From: an uncultured Flavobacteriaceae bacterium
GTDB lineage: Bacteria; Bacteroidota; Bacteroidia; Flavobacteriales; Flavobacteriaceae
NCBI GenBank assembly: GCA_947495135.1
Contig: CANLXN010000003.1
Location: 409,089-473,088, forward strand
Direction of reading: 5' to 3'
Length of the DNA: 64,000 nucleotides
The notes beneath the pieces are model-generated. The model was not told where the DNA came from. It saw only the letters and a program-made list of their open reading frames with translations, and did not search any database. The translations under genes and the position numbers were made by a program. Positions 27,574 through 35,932 of this stretch are shown piece by piece (the first letter of the stretch is position 1; every line of letters begins with the position of its first letter).

Positions 27574-29295
27574 ATGAAAAATATAATTCAACTACTCATA
27601 CTCTGTCTTTTTTGTCAATCAACAATTGCGCAAGTGAAGTCCATGGAAGAGATTAACACAGACATAAAACAAATCCCAGAACAATCTGAAGTCTTAAAAC
27701 TATTGTATGACCAAGGAGCATATTTAGAGAATAATGGTACTCCTTGGGAAATAGAACAAAACAGATTATCCATAAAAAATGAATGGGCAAAGATTTCACC
27801 TGAAACGGCAGATAGGTATAAACCCATCGCAGCTGCATTGACAGACGAAGAACAAAAACTATTTACCCCTCAAAGAAATATCCCTCATGCAAATACATCA
27901 CCTTCTAACAGAAGTTGGGGAGATGACCTTTTGGTGCACCAAGGTCTTATAAGTGGAGTCGATATGGAAGTAAGTGCAAGTGGTGACATATACCTTTTAG
28001 GTTATTACAATGATCTAAACATCGCTGTTGGTTGTTCTATTTATATTTATAGATCTACAGATAATGGAGCCTCCTTTTCGTTGTGGGATCAAGTAACAGT
28101 TCCTGGCGTAGACTACGATAAAATGCAACTAGTTTTGCTAGAACCAGACCAGTATTTAAACGTCTATGTAGTAACAACCACTCAAGTTTTTGGAGTATAC
28201 CGTTGGGATTTAAATACGCAAGATTTGGATTTTCAAATTATATCTGCTGGAGTATCAGATTTCGCTGTAGACAGAAATTTTCCCAATAATACAAACAATG
28301 TACGTGTTTTTGCTACTTTTTTAAAACCCAATGGAGGTGGTTGCGAAACTCGTGTGCATTCGGCCAGAAGTACGGCGGGTAGCTTTGGTTTCGACTGGGT
28401 GGATGAAACACTAATCACAACAGTGTGCAGTAAAGACATCGATTTCGCATATGGTCTTTCGGGGGCTACCTATACATCATTTATATCTATGGACACCGGA
28501 AATATGTATGTACAAAATAATAGTAATTACAACGACCCTGCCACTTGGAGTGATATAGAAACTATTACAGATGGTGATGATATTGAAGCAAGAGAACCTA
28601 AGATAAAGGCTACTAGGAAGCCGTTTAGTTCAGATGAGGTACTTCTTTTTGCTTCCACGCGAGAAGAAGGTTCAACAGACGATTTCAATCTTGCTGTATA
28701 CAAACGTGAAAATGCAAATCCTTTTGCTGAGTTTGAAACTATTGGAATTTCCAATAATGGCACCTCCATTCGATACACAGATGCCTGGATACGTAAAGAA
28801 AGTGGTGCAGAAGTTATCCGCCTGAGCCATATTACTACGGCAGATGGAGGAGTGTCTAGAACATTAAAAGTGAGAACATACGATGGAACGAGCGTCAGTT
28901 CTGCCGAAACAATTTCAGATGATGATAATGTGTATAGTGTTGGAGCTATTGCTGAAATTGCTATAGATCAATCCCCATGTTTGGCATTTTCAAACCCCGA
29001 ATTCATAGATGCTGAAAATATCTATTTCGATTCTGATGCTATTTTGAAAGTTGAGGATGCCAATTTCACCAATTTTCAATATTATCCCAATCCTACTACT
29101 GAAATCCTAACCATCGAAGCTGCTCAGGTTATTGAAAAGGTTGAATTATATACCACGTCTGGTAAAAAAGTGAAAGAATTTACTCCTAATACTGTGAAGG
29201 TTGATCTCCGGGTTCAAGATCTCTCTTCTGGAATATATATAGTTAAAATTCATTCAGATAAACAGACCTCAAATTTTAAGCTTATAAAGAATTAA
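27574..29295 (+). CDS. T9SS-secreted cargo protein, paralogue 2
   Basis: The 573-residue product starts at ATG 27574, only 31 bp after the preceding gene, and is a tandem paralogue of it. Shared blocks include INTD..IPEQSEVL..LYDQ at the N-terminus, VHSARSTAGSFGFDWVDE in the middle and SGKKVKEFTPN in the T9SS domain. The region between residues ~85 and 110 and several loops differ, as expected for surface proteins that have diverged in binding specificity. The signal peptide ends near IAQ. No enzyme motif is seen. It is the second gene of the HTCS-linked operon. Confidence 0.8.
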   Translation: MKNIIQLLILCLFCQSTIAQVKSMEEINTDIKQIPEQSEVLKLLYDQGAYLENNGTPWEIEQNRLSIKNEWAKISPETADRYKPIAAALTDEEQKLFTPQRNIPHANTSPSNRSWGDDLLVHQGLISGVDMEVSASGDIYLLGYYNDLNIAVGCSIYIYRSTDNGASFSLWDQVTVPGVDYDKMQLVLLEPDQYLNVYVVTTTQVFGVYRWDLNTQDLDFQIISAGVSDFAVDRNFPNNTNNVRVFATFLKPNGGGCETRVHSARSTAGSFGFDWVDETLITTVCSKDIDFAYGLSGATYTSFISMDTGNMYVQNNSNYNDPATWSDIETITDGDDIEAREPKIKATRKPFSSDEVLLFASTREEGSTDDFNLAVYKRENANPFAEFETIGISNNGTSIRYTDAWIRKESGAEVIRLSHITTADGGVSRTLKVRTYDGTSVSSAETISDDDNVYSVGAIAEIAIDQSPCLAFSNPEFIDAENIYFDSDAILKVEDANFTNFQYYPNPTTEILTIEAAQVIEKVELYTTSGKKVKEFTPNTVKVDLRVQDLSSGIYIVKIHSDKQTSNFKLIKN

Positions 29296-29331
29296 AATAC
29301 GTTGTTTTAACAACCTCTTAGAATATAAAAA

Positions 29332-30816
29332 ATGAAAAAAATAACCTTTATAATATTGTTGGCACCTGTTTTTACTTTTGGACAGTGGGTTCAACTAGCA
29401 AACGATATAAATGGTCAGGTCTTGAATGATCAAGCTGGTTATGCTGTTGATATAAATGCTCAAGGCAACATCGTTGTTGTTGGATCCCCTTTTAATGATA
29501 ACAGCGGAAATGTAGCTGGAAATGTCCGTGTTTTTGAAAATCAAGCAGGAAACTGGGCACAAATAGGAGCCGATATTAATGGAAGCGCGGCGCTTGATCG
29601 TTCGGGATCTTCTGTAAGCATTAGTGATGACGGAACCATCATTGCCATTGGTGCTCCAGACAAGACTGCTAATGGGTTTGAATCTGGACAAGCACGCGTG
29701 TTTGAAAATCAAGCCGGCAACTGGACCCAGCTAGGAGATGAAATTATTGGTGAAGCAATAAGTGATCATTCTGGGTTTTCTATAAGTATAAGCGGTGATG
29801 GTACTACCGTAGCAGTTGGAGCACCAGATAATGAGGGTACTTTAGGAGGTAACTTTGGGCATGTACGTGTGTTTAGAAATCAATCTGGGAACTGGGAACA
29901 AATAGGAGACGATATTGATGGAGAAGCTGCCGAAGATAATTCTGGGTTTTCAGTTAACCTCAACCAAGATGGCACTATCGTGGCAATTGGCGCGCCATTT
30001 AACGATGGCACCGATCAAGATGCAGGACAGGTAAGAGTCTATCGAAATCAATCTGGAAATTGGGAACAAATAGGCGATGATATTGATGGTGAAGCAATGA
30101 ACGATCGTTTTGGCACTTCGGTAAAACTAAGTGCTGACGGAACTATTGTGGCCATTGGAGCTAGAGACAATAATAGTATTGGACATGTACGTGTCTTACA
30201 AAATCAAGCGGGATCATGGGTGCAAATAGGAGATGATATCGATGGCGAAACAATCGGTGATCATTTTGGCTTTTCAATAGACTTAAGTGCTGATGGAAGC
30301 ATTGTAGCCATAGGAGCTCCTTTAAGTGATGGAGACGGTCCAGAAAAAGGGCGTGTACAAGTATATCAAAACCAATCCGAAAATTGGGTTCAGATAGATA
30401 ATAACATCGAAGGAGAAGCGCCTAACGATCGTTCTGGTTATTCTGTAGGCTTAAGTGCAGATGGTAGTGTTGTTGTAGTTGGAGCCCACTTAAATGATGG
30501 CAACGGACAAAACTCTGGTCACGCGCGTACACATACCAATGCCAACATTCTGGGTTCAGAAGAGCCTGATGTAGACAATAATTTTCTTATATATCCCAAT
30601 CCTGCCTCTACATTCTTTACGCTCAACTTGAGAAAGTTTTACACCACAATTAACTTAGAAATATATGATGTAATGGGTAAACAAATAATGTCTCAGACCT
30701 ATACCAATATAGATAGCATAGATGTCATAACTCAAGATTTTGCAAACGGAATTTATTATATCAAACTATATTATTCAGAAAACAAATACGCAGTTTATAA
30801 CATCTTAAAAGAATAA
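29332..30816 (+). CDS. T9SS-secreted seven-repeat β-propeller protein
   Basis: The 494-residue product has a short signal peptide (cleaved after FGQ at residue 18). Seven consecutive repeats of ~52-57 residues follow, from W19 to about residue 405. Each runs W.QIG.DI.GE...D.SG.S..LS.DG..VAIGAP......G.V.V..NQ.GN, the pattern of FG-GAP/integrin-like blades. Seven copies predict one closed seven-bladed propeller. The end is a type A T9SS domain (IYPNPAST to YNILKE). It is third in the operon divergent from the HTCS gene, 36 bp after its neighbour. It is probably a surface adhesion or ligand-binding protein. Confidence 0.85.
   Translation: MKKITFIILLAPVFTFGQWVQLANDINGQVLNDQAGYAVDINAQGNIVVVGSPFNDNSGNVAGNVRVFENQAGNWAQIGADINGSAALDRSGSSVSISDDGTIIAIGAPDKTANGFESGQARVFENQAGNWTQLGDEIIGEAISDHSGFSISISGDGTTVAVGAPDNEGTLGGNFGHVRVFRNQSGNWEQIGDDIDGEAAEDNSGFSVNLNQDGTIVAIGAPFNDGTDQDAGQVRVYRNQSGNWEQIGDDIDGEAMNDRFGTSVKLSADGTIVAIGARDNNSIGHVRVLQNQAGSWVQIGDDIDGETIGDHFGFSIDLSADGSIVAIGAPLSDGDGPEKGRVQVYQNQSENWVQIDNNIEGEAPNDRSGYSVGLSADGSVVVVGAHLNDGNGQNSGHARTHTNANILGSEEPDVDNNFLIYPNPASTFFTLNLRKFYTTINLEIYDVMGKQIMSQTYTNIDSIDVITQDFANGIYYIKLYYSENKYAVYNILKE
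29386..30546 (+). repeat. Seven tandem ~166-bp repeats inside the propeller gene
   Basis: The gene is internally repetitive. The phrases for W.QIGDDIDGE and for DGTIVAIGAP recur about every 156-171 bases, with the third to sixth copies most alike. Such repeats can expand or contract by recombination, changing blade number. Confidence 0.75.
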
Positions 30817-31464
30817 TTTTTACCTCTTGAGACAAAAAGTGAAGCTGAGTTTTTTTAAGGTATTATCCTCAGTTTGTCGAAAGAAGCCCCGGAGAGAGGG
30901 CAGAAGTAAAAACTCAATTTAGCAATAGATTGGGTTTTTATGCTTTTATGAATAATTGATCAAACAGTAATCCAAATAATGAGGACGATTTGCATGTTGG
31001 AGCCAGCTTGTTTTTATAGTTATGCCTGGCCTTGACAAAACACCCTGGCATGAGCTGCCAAGAATTATCCTATGAATCTTTATCGGAGGGATTCCATATT
31101 CGGAACTATTAGTCAACTTGTTTCTGCTAATCGACTCATTATGAATATATTAATCCTATCGAGTAAATTGTATTTATTTTTTTAGTCTTAAAAAAACCTT
31201 TCCCGTATTAAAAGTATTCTCTTCCCACAACAGCACTACGTCATTCACATAATTCTAGCTGTTAACGTAAATTTAATGTAGCCTCCGTAAGCACCAATAT
31301 CACTGTAACAAACAGTTAAACAGTGTTTTACACTTCGAAAATACGAGGGAATCCCGTTAATAATTGTTAGATATTAAGATAAACTTAGTATAGAAAATTT
31401 TCAACTAAGCGGATGCCGAAAAGCTTATTTCAATGAGTAGGCACAAATCTAAATTATCAATAAC
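30817..31464. other. 648-bp gene-free region upstream of the subtilisin gene
   Basis: Only very short open frames (about 20 codons, no recognisable start context) are present. The region holds the terminator of the upstream operon (30908-30939) and an inverted repeat CACTGT/ACAGTG at 31301-31306 and 31320-31325, about 140 bp before the subtilisin start. A GC-richer patch around 31000-31110 stands out from its AT-rich surroundings. No RNA family was recognised. Confidence 0.35.
30908..30939 (+). terminator. Rho-independent terminator
   Basis: AAACTCAAT pairs with ATTGGGTTT (one T·G pair) across a 10-base loop and continues into T residues. It ends the HTCS-linked operon about 90 bp after the last stop codon. 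Confidence 0.75.
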
Positions 31465-34419
31465 ATGAAGAAATTACATTTAGTTATTTTGACATTTGTG
31501 TTATCCATGTTAGGTTTTATACCTCACATAACAGCGCAAGAGAACTACTATTATTATCAGGGGGAGAAACAGTTCCTTGAAATAAATAAAGAGTATGTTT
31601 ATGTTGTTTTAGAAGAGTCTGTAAAGAGTTCCACAGACCTCAAAAATTTAATCAACACCAATAGTGAAATCTTAAAGTTTGAAACCGACAATACCGCACA
31701 AGCTTTAAAAGCAATTAGTACGAGTTCCAAAGAAAGCTCATCAAATAATTGGGCAGAAATCCAACTCACCAATCAGGACCTTTCAGATAACGAGTATTTA
31801 GATCTCCTAACATCTATGCAACAGCAAAACGGAATCGAAATTGCTGCTCCATATTTTTTCGACATTCTAGGAAATAAAATGGCGTTGTCTAAATATTTCT
31901 ATGTTAAACTGAAAGGTGAAGGCGACTTTGGAAAGTTAGAAGCCTACAGCAAGACTACTAAAACCGAGATTATTGGTCAAAACGAATTTATGCCATTATG
32001 GTATACCGTAGCCATAACTCCACAAAGTAATATGGATGCTATGAAGATGGCTAATAACTTCTATAATTCGAATGTGTTTGCACATGCAGAGCCAGCATTT
32101 ATAATAGAGCTTATGCACGATTCTGCAGCGCCAACTCCAATGGAAGAGGTTGAGGATATACTTTCGGCAGATACATTCTATTCTAATCAATGGGCCCTCA
32201 ATAATACTGGGCAATACGGAGGAACACCAGGAATTGATGTAAAAGCAGAAAACGCCTGGATGAATACCAAAGGATCTTTGGACATTAGAGTAGCTGTTTT
32301 TGATGAAGGCTATGAATTAAATCACCCAGATTTACTTCAGAATAACTTTGGAACAGGATACGATACAGATACCGCTACGGTTCCATCTGTAGTATGGGGG
32401 AATCATGGTACCGCATGTGCAGGTATTGTAGGTGCAGTACAAAACAACAACTTAGGTGTATCGGGCGTTGCTCCGCGAACAGGAATGATGTCTATTAGTA
32501 TTCGCTTTAGTTCTACTACCTATAACAAGCTAGCCAATGGTATTAATTGGGCTTGGATGAATGGAGCAGACGTAATTAGCAACTCTTGGGGTGGAGGAGG
32601 TCCATCTACTATGTTTGACAATGCTGTAACTAGTGCATTTACAAATGGTCGAAATGGCCTAGGTACGATCATTGTATTTTCGACAGGAAATAGTAACAGC
32701 GGAGTTGCTTATCCTGCCAACAGTAATCCAAATATTATTGCAGTTGGAGCAATGAGTATGTGCGGAGAAAGAAAAAATCCGGCTTCATGCGATGGAGAAA
32801 CTTGGTGGGGTGGTAATTTCGGAACTCAGTTGGACGTTAGTGCACCTGGAGTTACGGTTCCTACAACAGATAGACAAGGAGCTGCAGGTTATACTGGAAC
32901 AGATTATACGCAAACCTTTAATGGAACCTCTGCTGCCTGCCCACACGTAGCAGGTGTTGCTGCATTGATCTTGGCCGAAAATCCATGTCTTACACACACC
33001 CAGGTAGAAGATATTATTGATCAAACTGCTCAAAAAGTAAGAACAGATCTCTATACCTATGCTACTACAGCTGGAAAGCCAAATGGAACTTGGAACAACG
33101 ACACTGGATACGGATTAGTAGACGCTGGTGCCGCGGTTCTTTTAGCCCAGAGTACAATTCCTCCTGGAACCACTCCATTCGATCTATACTCTCAAGATAG
33201 ACCAGACGACGTAGGTAACGAACCAAATAACATTTCTACTTCTTTCTGGCAAAGTGAAGATATGTGGGTTAGAAAAACGCTCAACGGAACTGGCGCTGGT
33301 GGACACGAAGACCCAGAATTCAAGGAATTTTCTCCTAATGGTATTTATGTGAAGGTGAGAAATAGAGGAACTACTACCTCAGATTGCGCAGTGGTCAAAG
33401 TATACTTTGCCAGAGCAGCAACTGGCTTAACTTGGCCTCAGCATTTTATAGATAACTACAGCGGAACTCTATTAAACGGAGATTTTATTGGAAGTACCAC
33501 CGTACCCTCTATTGCGCCTGGAGGATTTGCAATTGTAGAGATTCCATGGTATCCGCCAGATCCAGCACTTTATGGTAGCGGTCCTTCACACCACTTTTGC
33601 CTAACATCTCGTATTATCTCGGCGAACGATCCTATGGCTAATGAGCAGAATAATGTGAACATTGGTGTGAACGCAAAAAACAACAACAACATTATTTGGA
33701 AAAATGTTAATGTGTATAATACAATTACAACAGACGATCCAAGTCTTAATTTATACGTAAGAGGGATTGATCCAGAATCGAAATTTGTAAACATTCACTT
33801 TTTAGATAGAGGAATGGATAAATTTGATCAAGTAGAAAAGCCATTCCTAGATTTCGGATTTATTGAAGTAGGAATGGAAGAAGAGCTTTTCCAAAGAATG
33901 TTAGAAACTGGAGCGTTAGAAGGAGAAGGCATCGAAATAGTTGATGAAAACCTGGTTCATATAAGATCAGCAGAAGCCGTATTCAAAAATGTTCCTTTGG
34001 GGTATAAAGAACGCTACACGCTTACTTTCAATTTCAGGCCATTTGAAGAGATGGAAGAAGGACAGCGATTTTTAATCGATGTAGTACAAGAAAACGTTGA
34101 GCGAGGTACTTTCGATGGAGGAGAACGGTACTATATTGTTGCCGAAAATAAAAAAGGCAAAGTTGTTCTTAAAGATCATACCGCCACATCTTTCGATATT
34201 ATTCCTAATCCAAGTACTGGAATCTTCGATATTAAGCTAAATGATATTAGTAGTGGAAATTATATCATCAGCGATTTTTATGGAAATATTATTTCTGAAG
34301 GAGATATTAACGGCCAAAAAGAAGTGACCGTTAATCTAACAGGTAAAAACACCGGACTCTACTTCATTAAAGTAATATCCGAAAAACAAAGTTGGACCAA
34401 GACCTTGATTAAAAATTAA
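31465..34419 (+). CDS. Subtilisin-like (S8) serine protease, T9SS-secreted
   Basis: The 984-residue product has a signal peptide (ending ITAQ), a ~230-residue propeptide-like region and an S8 catalytic domain. The triad is Asp280 (AVFDEGYELNHPDL), His314 (GNHGTACAGIVGA) and Ser489 (NGTSAACPHVAG). The oxyanion Asn is in FSTGNSNS. A β-rich region (about residues 600-900) with CARDB-like strands follows. A type A T9SS domain (IIPNPSTG to WTKTLIKN) ends it. It should be secreted as a zymogen and cleave extracellular proteins or other cargo. It is monocistronic, with a long leader upstream and a strong terminator downstream. Confidence 0.93.
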   Translation: MKKLHLVILTFVLSMLGFIPHITAQENYYYYQGEKQFLEINKEYVYVVLEESVKSSTDLKNLINTNSEILKFETDNTAQALKAISTSSKESSSNNWAEIQLTNQDLSDNEYLDLLTSMQQQNGIEIAAPYFFDILGNKMALSKYFYVKLKGEGDFGKLEAYSKTTKTEIIGQNEFMPLWYTVAITPQSNMDAMKMANNFYNSNVFAHAEPAFIIELMHDSAAPTPMEEVEDILSADTFYSNQWALNNTGQYGGTPGIDVKAENAWMNTKGSLDIRVAVFDEGYELNHPDLLQNNFGTGYDTDTATVPSVVWGNHGTACAGIVGAVQNNNLGVSGVAPRTGMMSISIRFSSTTYNKLANGINWAWMNGADVISNSWGGGGPSTMFDNAVTSAFTNGRNGLGTIIVFSTGNSNSGVAYPANSNPNIIAVGAMSMCGERKNPASCDGETWWGGNFGTQLDVSAPGVTVPTTDRQGAAGYTGTDYTQTFNGTSAACPHVAGVAALILAENPCLTHTQVEDIIDQTAQKVRTDLYTYATTAGKPNGTWNNDTGYGLVDAGAAVLLAQSTIPPGTTPFDLYSQDRPDDVGNEPNNISTSFWQSEDMWVRKTLNGTGAGGHEDPEFKEFSPNGIYVKVRNRGTTTSDCAVVKVYFARAATGLTWPQHFIDNYSGTLLNGDFIGSTTVPSIAPGGFAIVEIPWYPPDPALYGSGPSHHFCLTSRIISANDPMANEQNNVNIGVNAKNNNNIIWKNVNVYNTITTDDPSLNLYVRGIDPESKFVNIHFLDRGMDKFDQVEKPFLDFGFIEVGMEEELFQRMLETGALEGEGIEIVDENLVHIRSAEAVFKNVPLGYKERYTLTFNFRPFEEMEEGQRFLIDVVQENVERGTFDGGERYYIVAENKKGKVVLKDHTATSFDIIPNPSTGIFDIKLNDISSGNYIISDFYGNIISEGDINGQKEVTVNLTGKNTGLYFIKVISEKQSWTKTLIKN

Positions 34420-34439
34420 GTTTAATATTTAAAATTAAA

Positions 34440-34472
34440 AGTCGCCTAGAATAACAGTAGGCGGCTTTTTTT
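34440..34472 (+). terminator. Rho-independent terminator
   Basis: AGTCGCCTA pairs with TAGGCGGCT (one T·G pair) and is followed by seven T residues, 20 bp after the subtilisin stop codon. Confidence 0.88.
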
Positions 34473-34500
34473 ATTCTTTAGATTTCACGGGAACCTTAGC

Positions 34501-34537
34501 AAACAAAAAACGGTTTGAATTTTAGTTCAAACCGTTT
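34501..34537 (-). terminator. Minus-strand rho-independent terminator
   Basis: AAACGGTTTGAA (34508-34519) and TTCAAACCGTTT (34526-34537) form a perfect 12-bp stem with a 6-base loop. Read on the minus strand the stem runs into a T-rich tail. It serves the small gene at 34560-34730. Confidence 0.85.
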
Positions 34538-34559
34538 CTGTAAATTTTATAGTAGTTGA

Positions 34560-34730
34560 TTATATAGGTAGCGTCTTAAGCTTACTCAACGTTCTTTTCG
34601 CCAAGCTTACTTTTTCAGGAAAGAGATCTTTTCCTTTCAAGTCCTTCTTAACCAAGGCCAATCGTTCTTTTGTCCCTTTAGACATAGAGAGAACTTTAGT
34701 TGCTTTTAATATTTGTTTTTTCCTTTTCAT
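34560..34730 (-). CDS. Small basic protein of 56 residues, function unknown
   Basis: An ATG at 34730 opens a 57-codon frame ending in TAA at 34560. The product starts MKRKKQILKATKVLSMSKGT and ends SKLKTLPI. It has about 17 Lys/Arg, no cysteine and no membrane segment. It looks like two short amphipathic helices, with the spacing KERLALVKKDL and KVSLAKRTL. A perfect terminator lies just downstream and a TAnnTTTG motif just upstream, both in the right orientation, which argues that this is a real gene. It follows the DUF6934-like gene by 33 bp. The family is not recognised; an RNA- or DNA-binding or partner-protein role is only a guess. Confidence 0.65.
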   Translation of the reverse strand: MKRKKQILKATKVLSMSKGTKERLALVKKDLKGKDLFPEKVSLAKRTLSKLKTLPI

Positions 34731-34753
34731 ACGATGTATTTAGTATCGCTTTG

Positions 34754-34761
34754 CAAAATTA
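34754..34761 (-). promoter_or_regulatory. Candidate -7 element (TAATTTTG on the minus strand)
   Basis: CAAAATTA on the plus strand reads TAATTTTG on the minus strand, a TAnnTTTG match 23 bp ahead of the small gene's ATG. It would allow expression separate from the upstream 180-residue gene. Low information content; chance occurrence is possible. Confidence 0.3.
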
Positions 34762-34763
34762 TA

Positions 34764-35306
34764 CTATTTTTTCTTAAAAATCAATATTCCAATATACTCA
34801 TTTCTAGGAATATATTGCACAAAATCCTGATTTTCGCCATTACTAAGGCCGAAAAACAGATATTCCTTACTTAATTCAACGAAATTTTTATCGACGAAGT
34901 ATTGATACGCCCGAATACGTCTGTTAAAGTTCTTACAACCATTTTTGCATCTTTTTTTGCAGTTGGGTAGGCAAATAGTTTCAAATTCAAGCGTACTATC
35001 ACTCCCTTGTACCCAAATAGCAGCTTCCTCATTTTCTTTAAAGAACCTAGGCACCGTATTTAATACCGTACTAAAGACCCTGTACATATCTCCATTATTA
35101 CTATTTACTTGATCAAGAACTACGCCGTTTTCCCTGTCAAAATCTCCAAAACCCAAATTGTATACCGTTCTTCCAGCAATTTTTCGAATATAGGTATACT
35201 CTATGGCTTTAATTATAGGCTTTTCGCCAGTACTTTCAAACAGGTACCTTAGTTTCCTTGTATTCGATTTGAGCAACTCCGTACTGTAGGCAGAGACTTC
35301 TTTCAC
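34764..35306 (-). CDS. DUF6934-like protein
   Basis: The 180-residue product uses a GTG start; an in-frame TAG lies five codons upstream, so no longer form is possible. It shows the layout I associate with Bacteroidota DUF6934 proteins: YNLGFGDFDRENG, NSNNGDMYRVFSTVLNTV, an aromatic-rich strand and GS, followed by a helical end with RIRAYQYFV and EYLFFGLSNG. A Cys cluster (CLPNCKKRCKNGC, near residues 112-124) is unusual and could bind a metal. The biochemical role of the family is not known to me. It is followed on the same strand by a 56-residue basic protein gene. Confidence 0.6.
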   Translation of the reverse strand: MKEVSAYSTELLKSNTRKLRYLFESTGEKPIIKAIEYTYIRKIAGRTVYNLGFGDFDRENGVVLDQVNSNNGDMYRVFSTVLNTVPRFFKENEEAAIWVQGSDSTLEFETICLPNCKKRCKNGCKNFNRRIRAYQYFVDKNFVELSKEYLFFGLSNGENQDFVQYIPRNEYIGILIFKKK

Positions 35307-35409
35307 TTTTAAACTTTTATACTAATATAAGAAACATTAAAACACCACTTTTTTATAATTCGTTTGCAACGCTTACATTTACGGCTACAGAAACATTCAA
35401 AAAAATAAA

Positions 35410-35883
35410 ATGAAAATTTTCAAATTACTTTCAATAGCATTCCTACTAACCACTTTAATTGCTTGTAGTGGCGATGATGACGGTAATACAACTACTCCTG
35501 AAGACGATACAATCGTTGGAACATGGAATTTAATTGCTATCAATTCAGATACTGCTTTGGATTTAAATGAAGACGGCACTGCGTCTACAGAGCTAGAAAC
35601 AGAAAAACCATGTGTATTAGATACTCAAGTGAGCTTCTCAGCCGATGGAACTTTAATGAATAATCCAAGCTTCGCGATTTTAGCCTTTGGAAATATTAGT
35701 ATAACATGTGTAGATTCTTCATTCGACGGAACCTGGTCTCTAGATGAAAACGAGTTAACACTTACCCAAGAACAAGTGACCTCAACCGGAACCATTATTT
35801 TAGATGGGGACACCCTTACCTTTTTAGACGTTACTCAAGGGCTAGGTGGAGCCACATTAGACGGTGTATATCAACGCCAATAA
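35410..35883 (+). CDS. Lipocalin-like surface lipoprotein
   Basis: The 157-residue product has a lipoprotein signal with lipobox LIAC. It is followed by SGDDDGN, an acidic stretch of the kind that acts as a surface-export signal in Flavobacteriia. The mature part (VGTWNLIAI, then SFSADGTL, FDGTWSLDENELTLT and TLTFLDV) matches the small β-barrel lipocalin-like proteins common in this family. No binding residues can be assigned. It is monocistronic and convergent with the dehydrogenase gene. Confidence 0.78.
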   Translation: MKIFKLLSIAFLLTTLIACSGDDDGNTTTPEDDTIVGTWNLIAINSDTALDLNEDGTASTELETEKPCVLDTQVSFSADGTLMNNPSFAILAFGNISITCVDSSFDGTWSLDENELTLTQEQVTSTGTIILDGDTLTFLDVTQGLGGATLDGVYQRQ

Positions 35884-35896
35884 GTCCGTTGCTAAT

Positions 35897-35928
35897 AAAA
35901 AGTCGTCTGCCTTAAGCGGATGGCTTTT
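35897..35928. terminator. Bidirectional hairpin terminator
   Basis: AAAAGTCGTCTG pairs with CGGATGGCTTTT, including G·T pairs, across a CCTTAAG loop. A and T runs lie on either side. It lies between two convergent genes and almost touches the dehydrogenase stop codon. Confidence 0.75.
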
Positions 35929-35932
35929 ATCA

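Noticed and set aside
30960..31170. Short frames of about 20 codons in the long leader of the subtilisin gene
   Set aside because: They lack ribosome-binding context or any family resemblance.
34508..34537. The perfect 12-bp inverted repeat as an attachment site or transposon end
   Set aside because: There is no target duplication or recombinase, and on the minus strand it has a T-rich tail directly after a small gene, so a terminator is the simpler reading.
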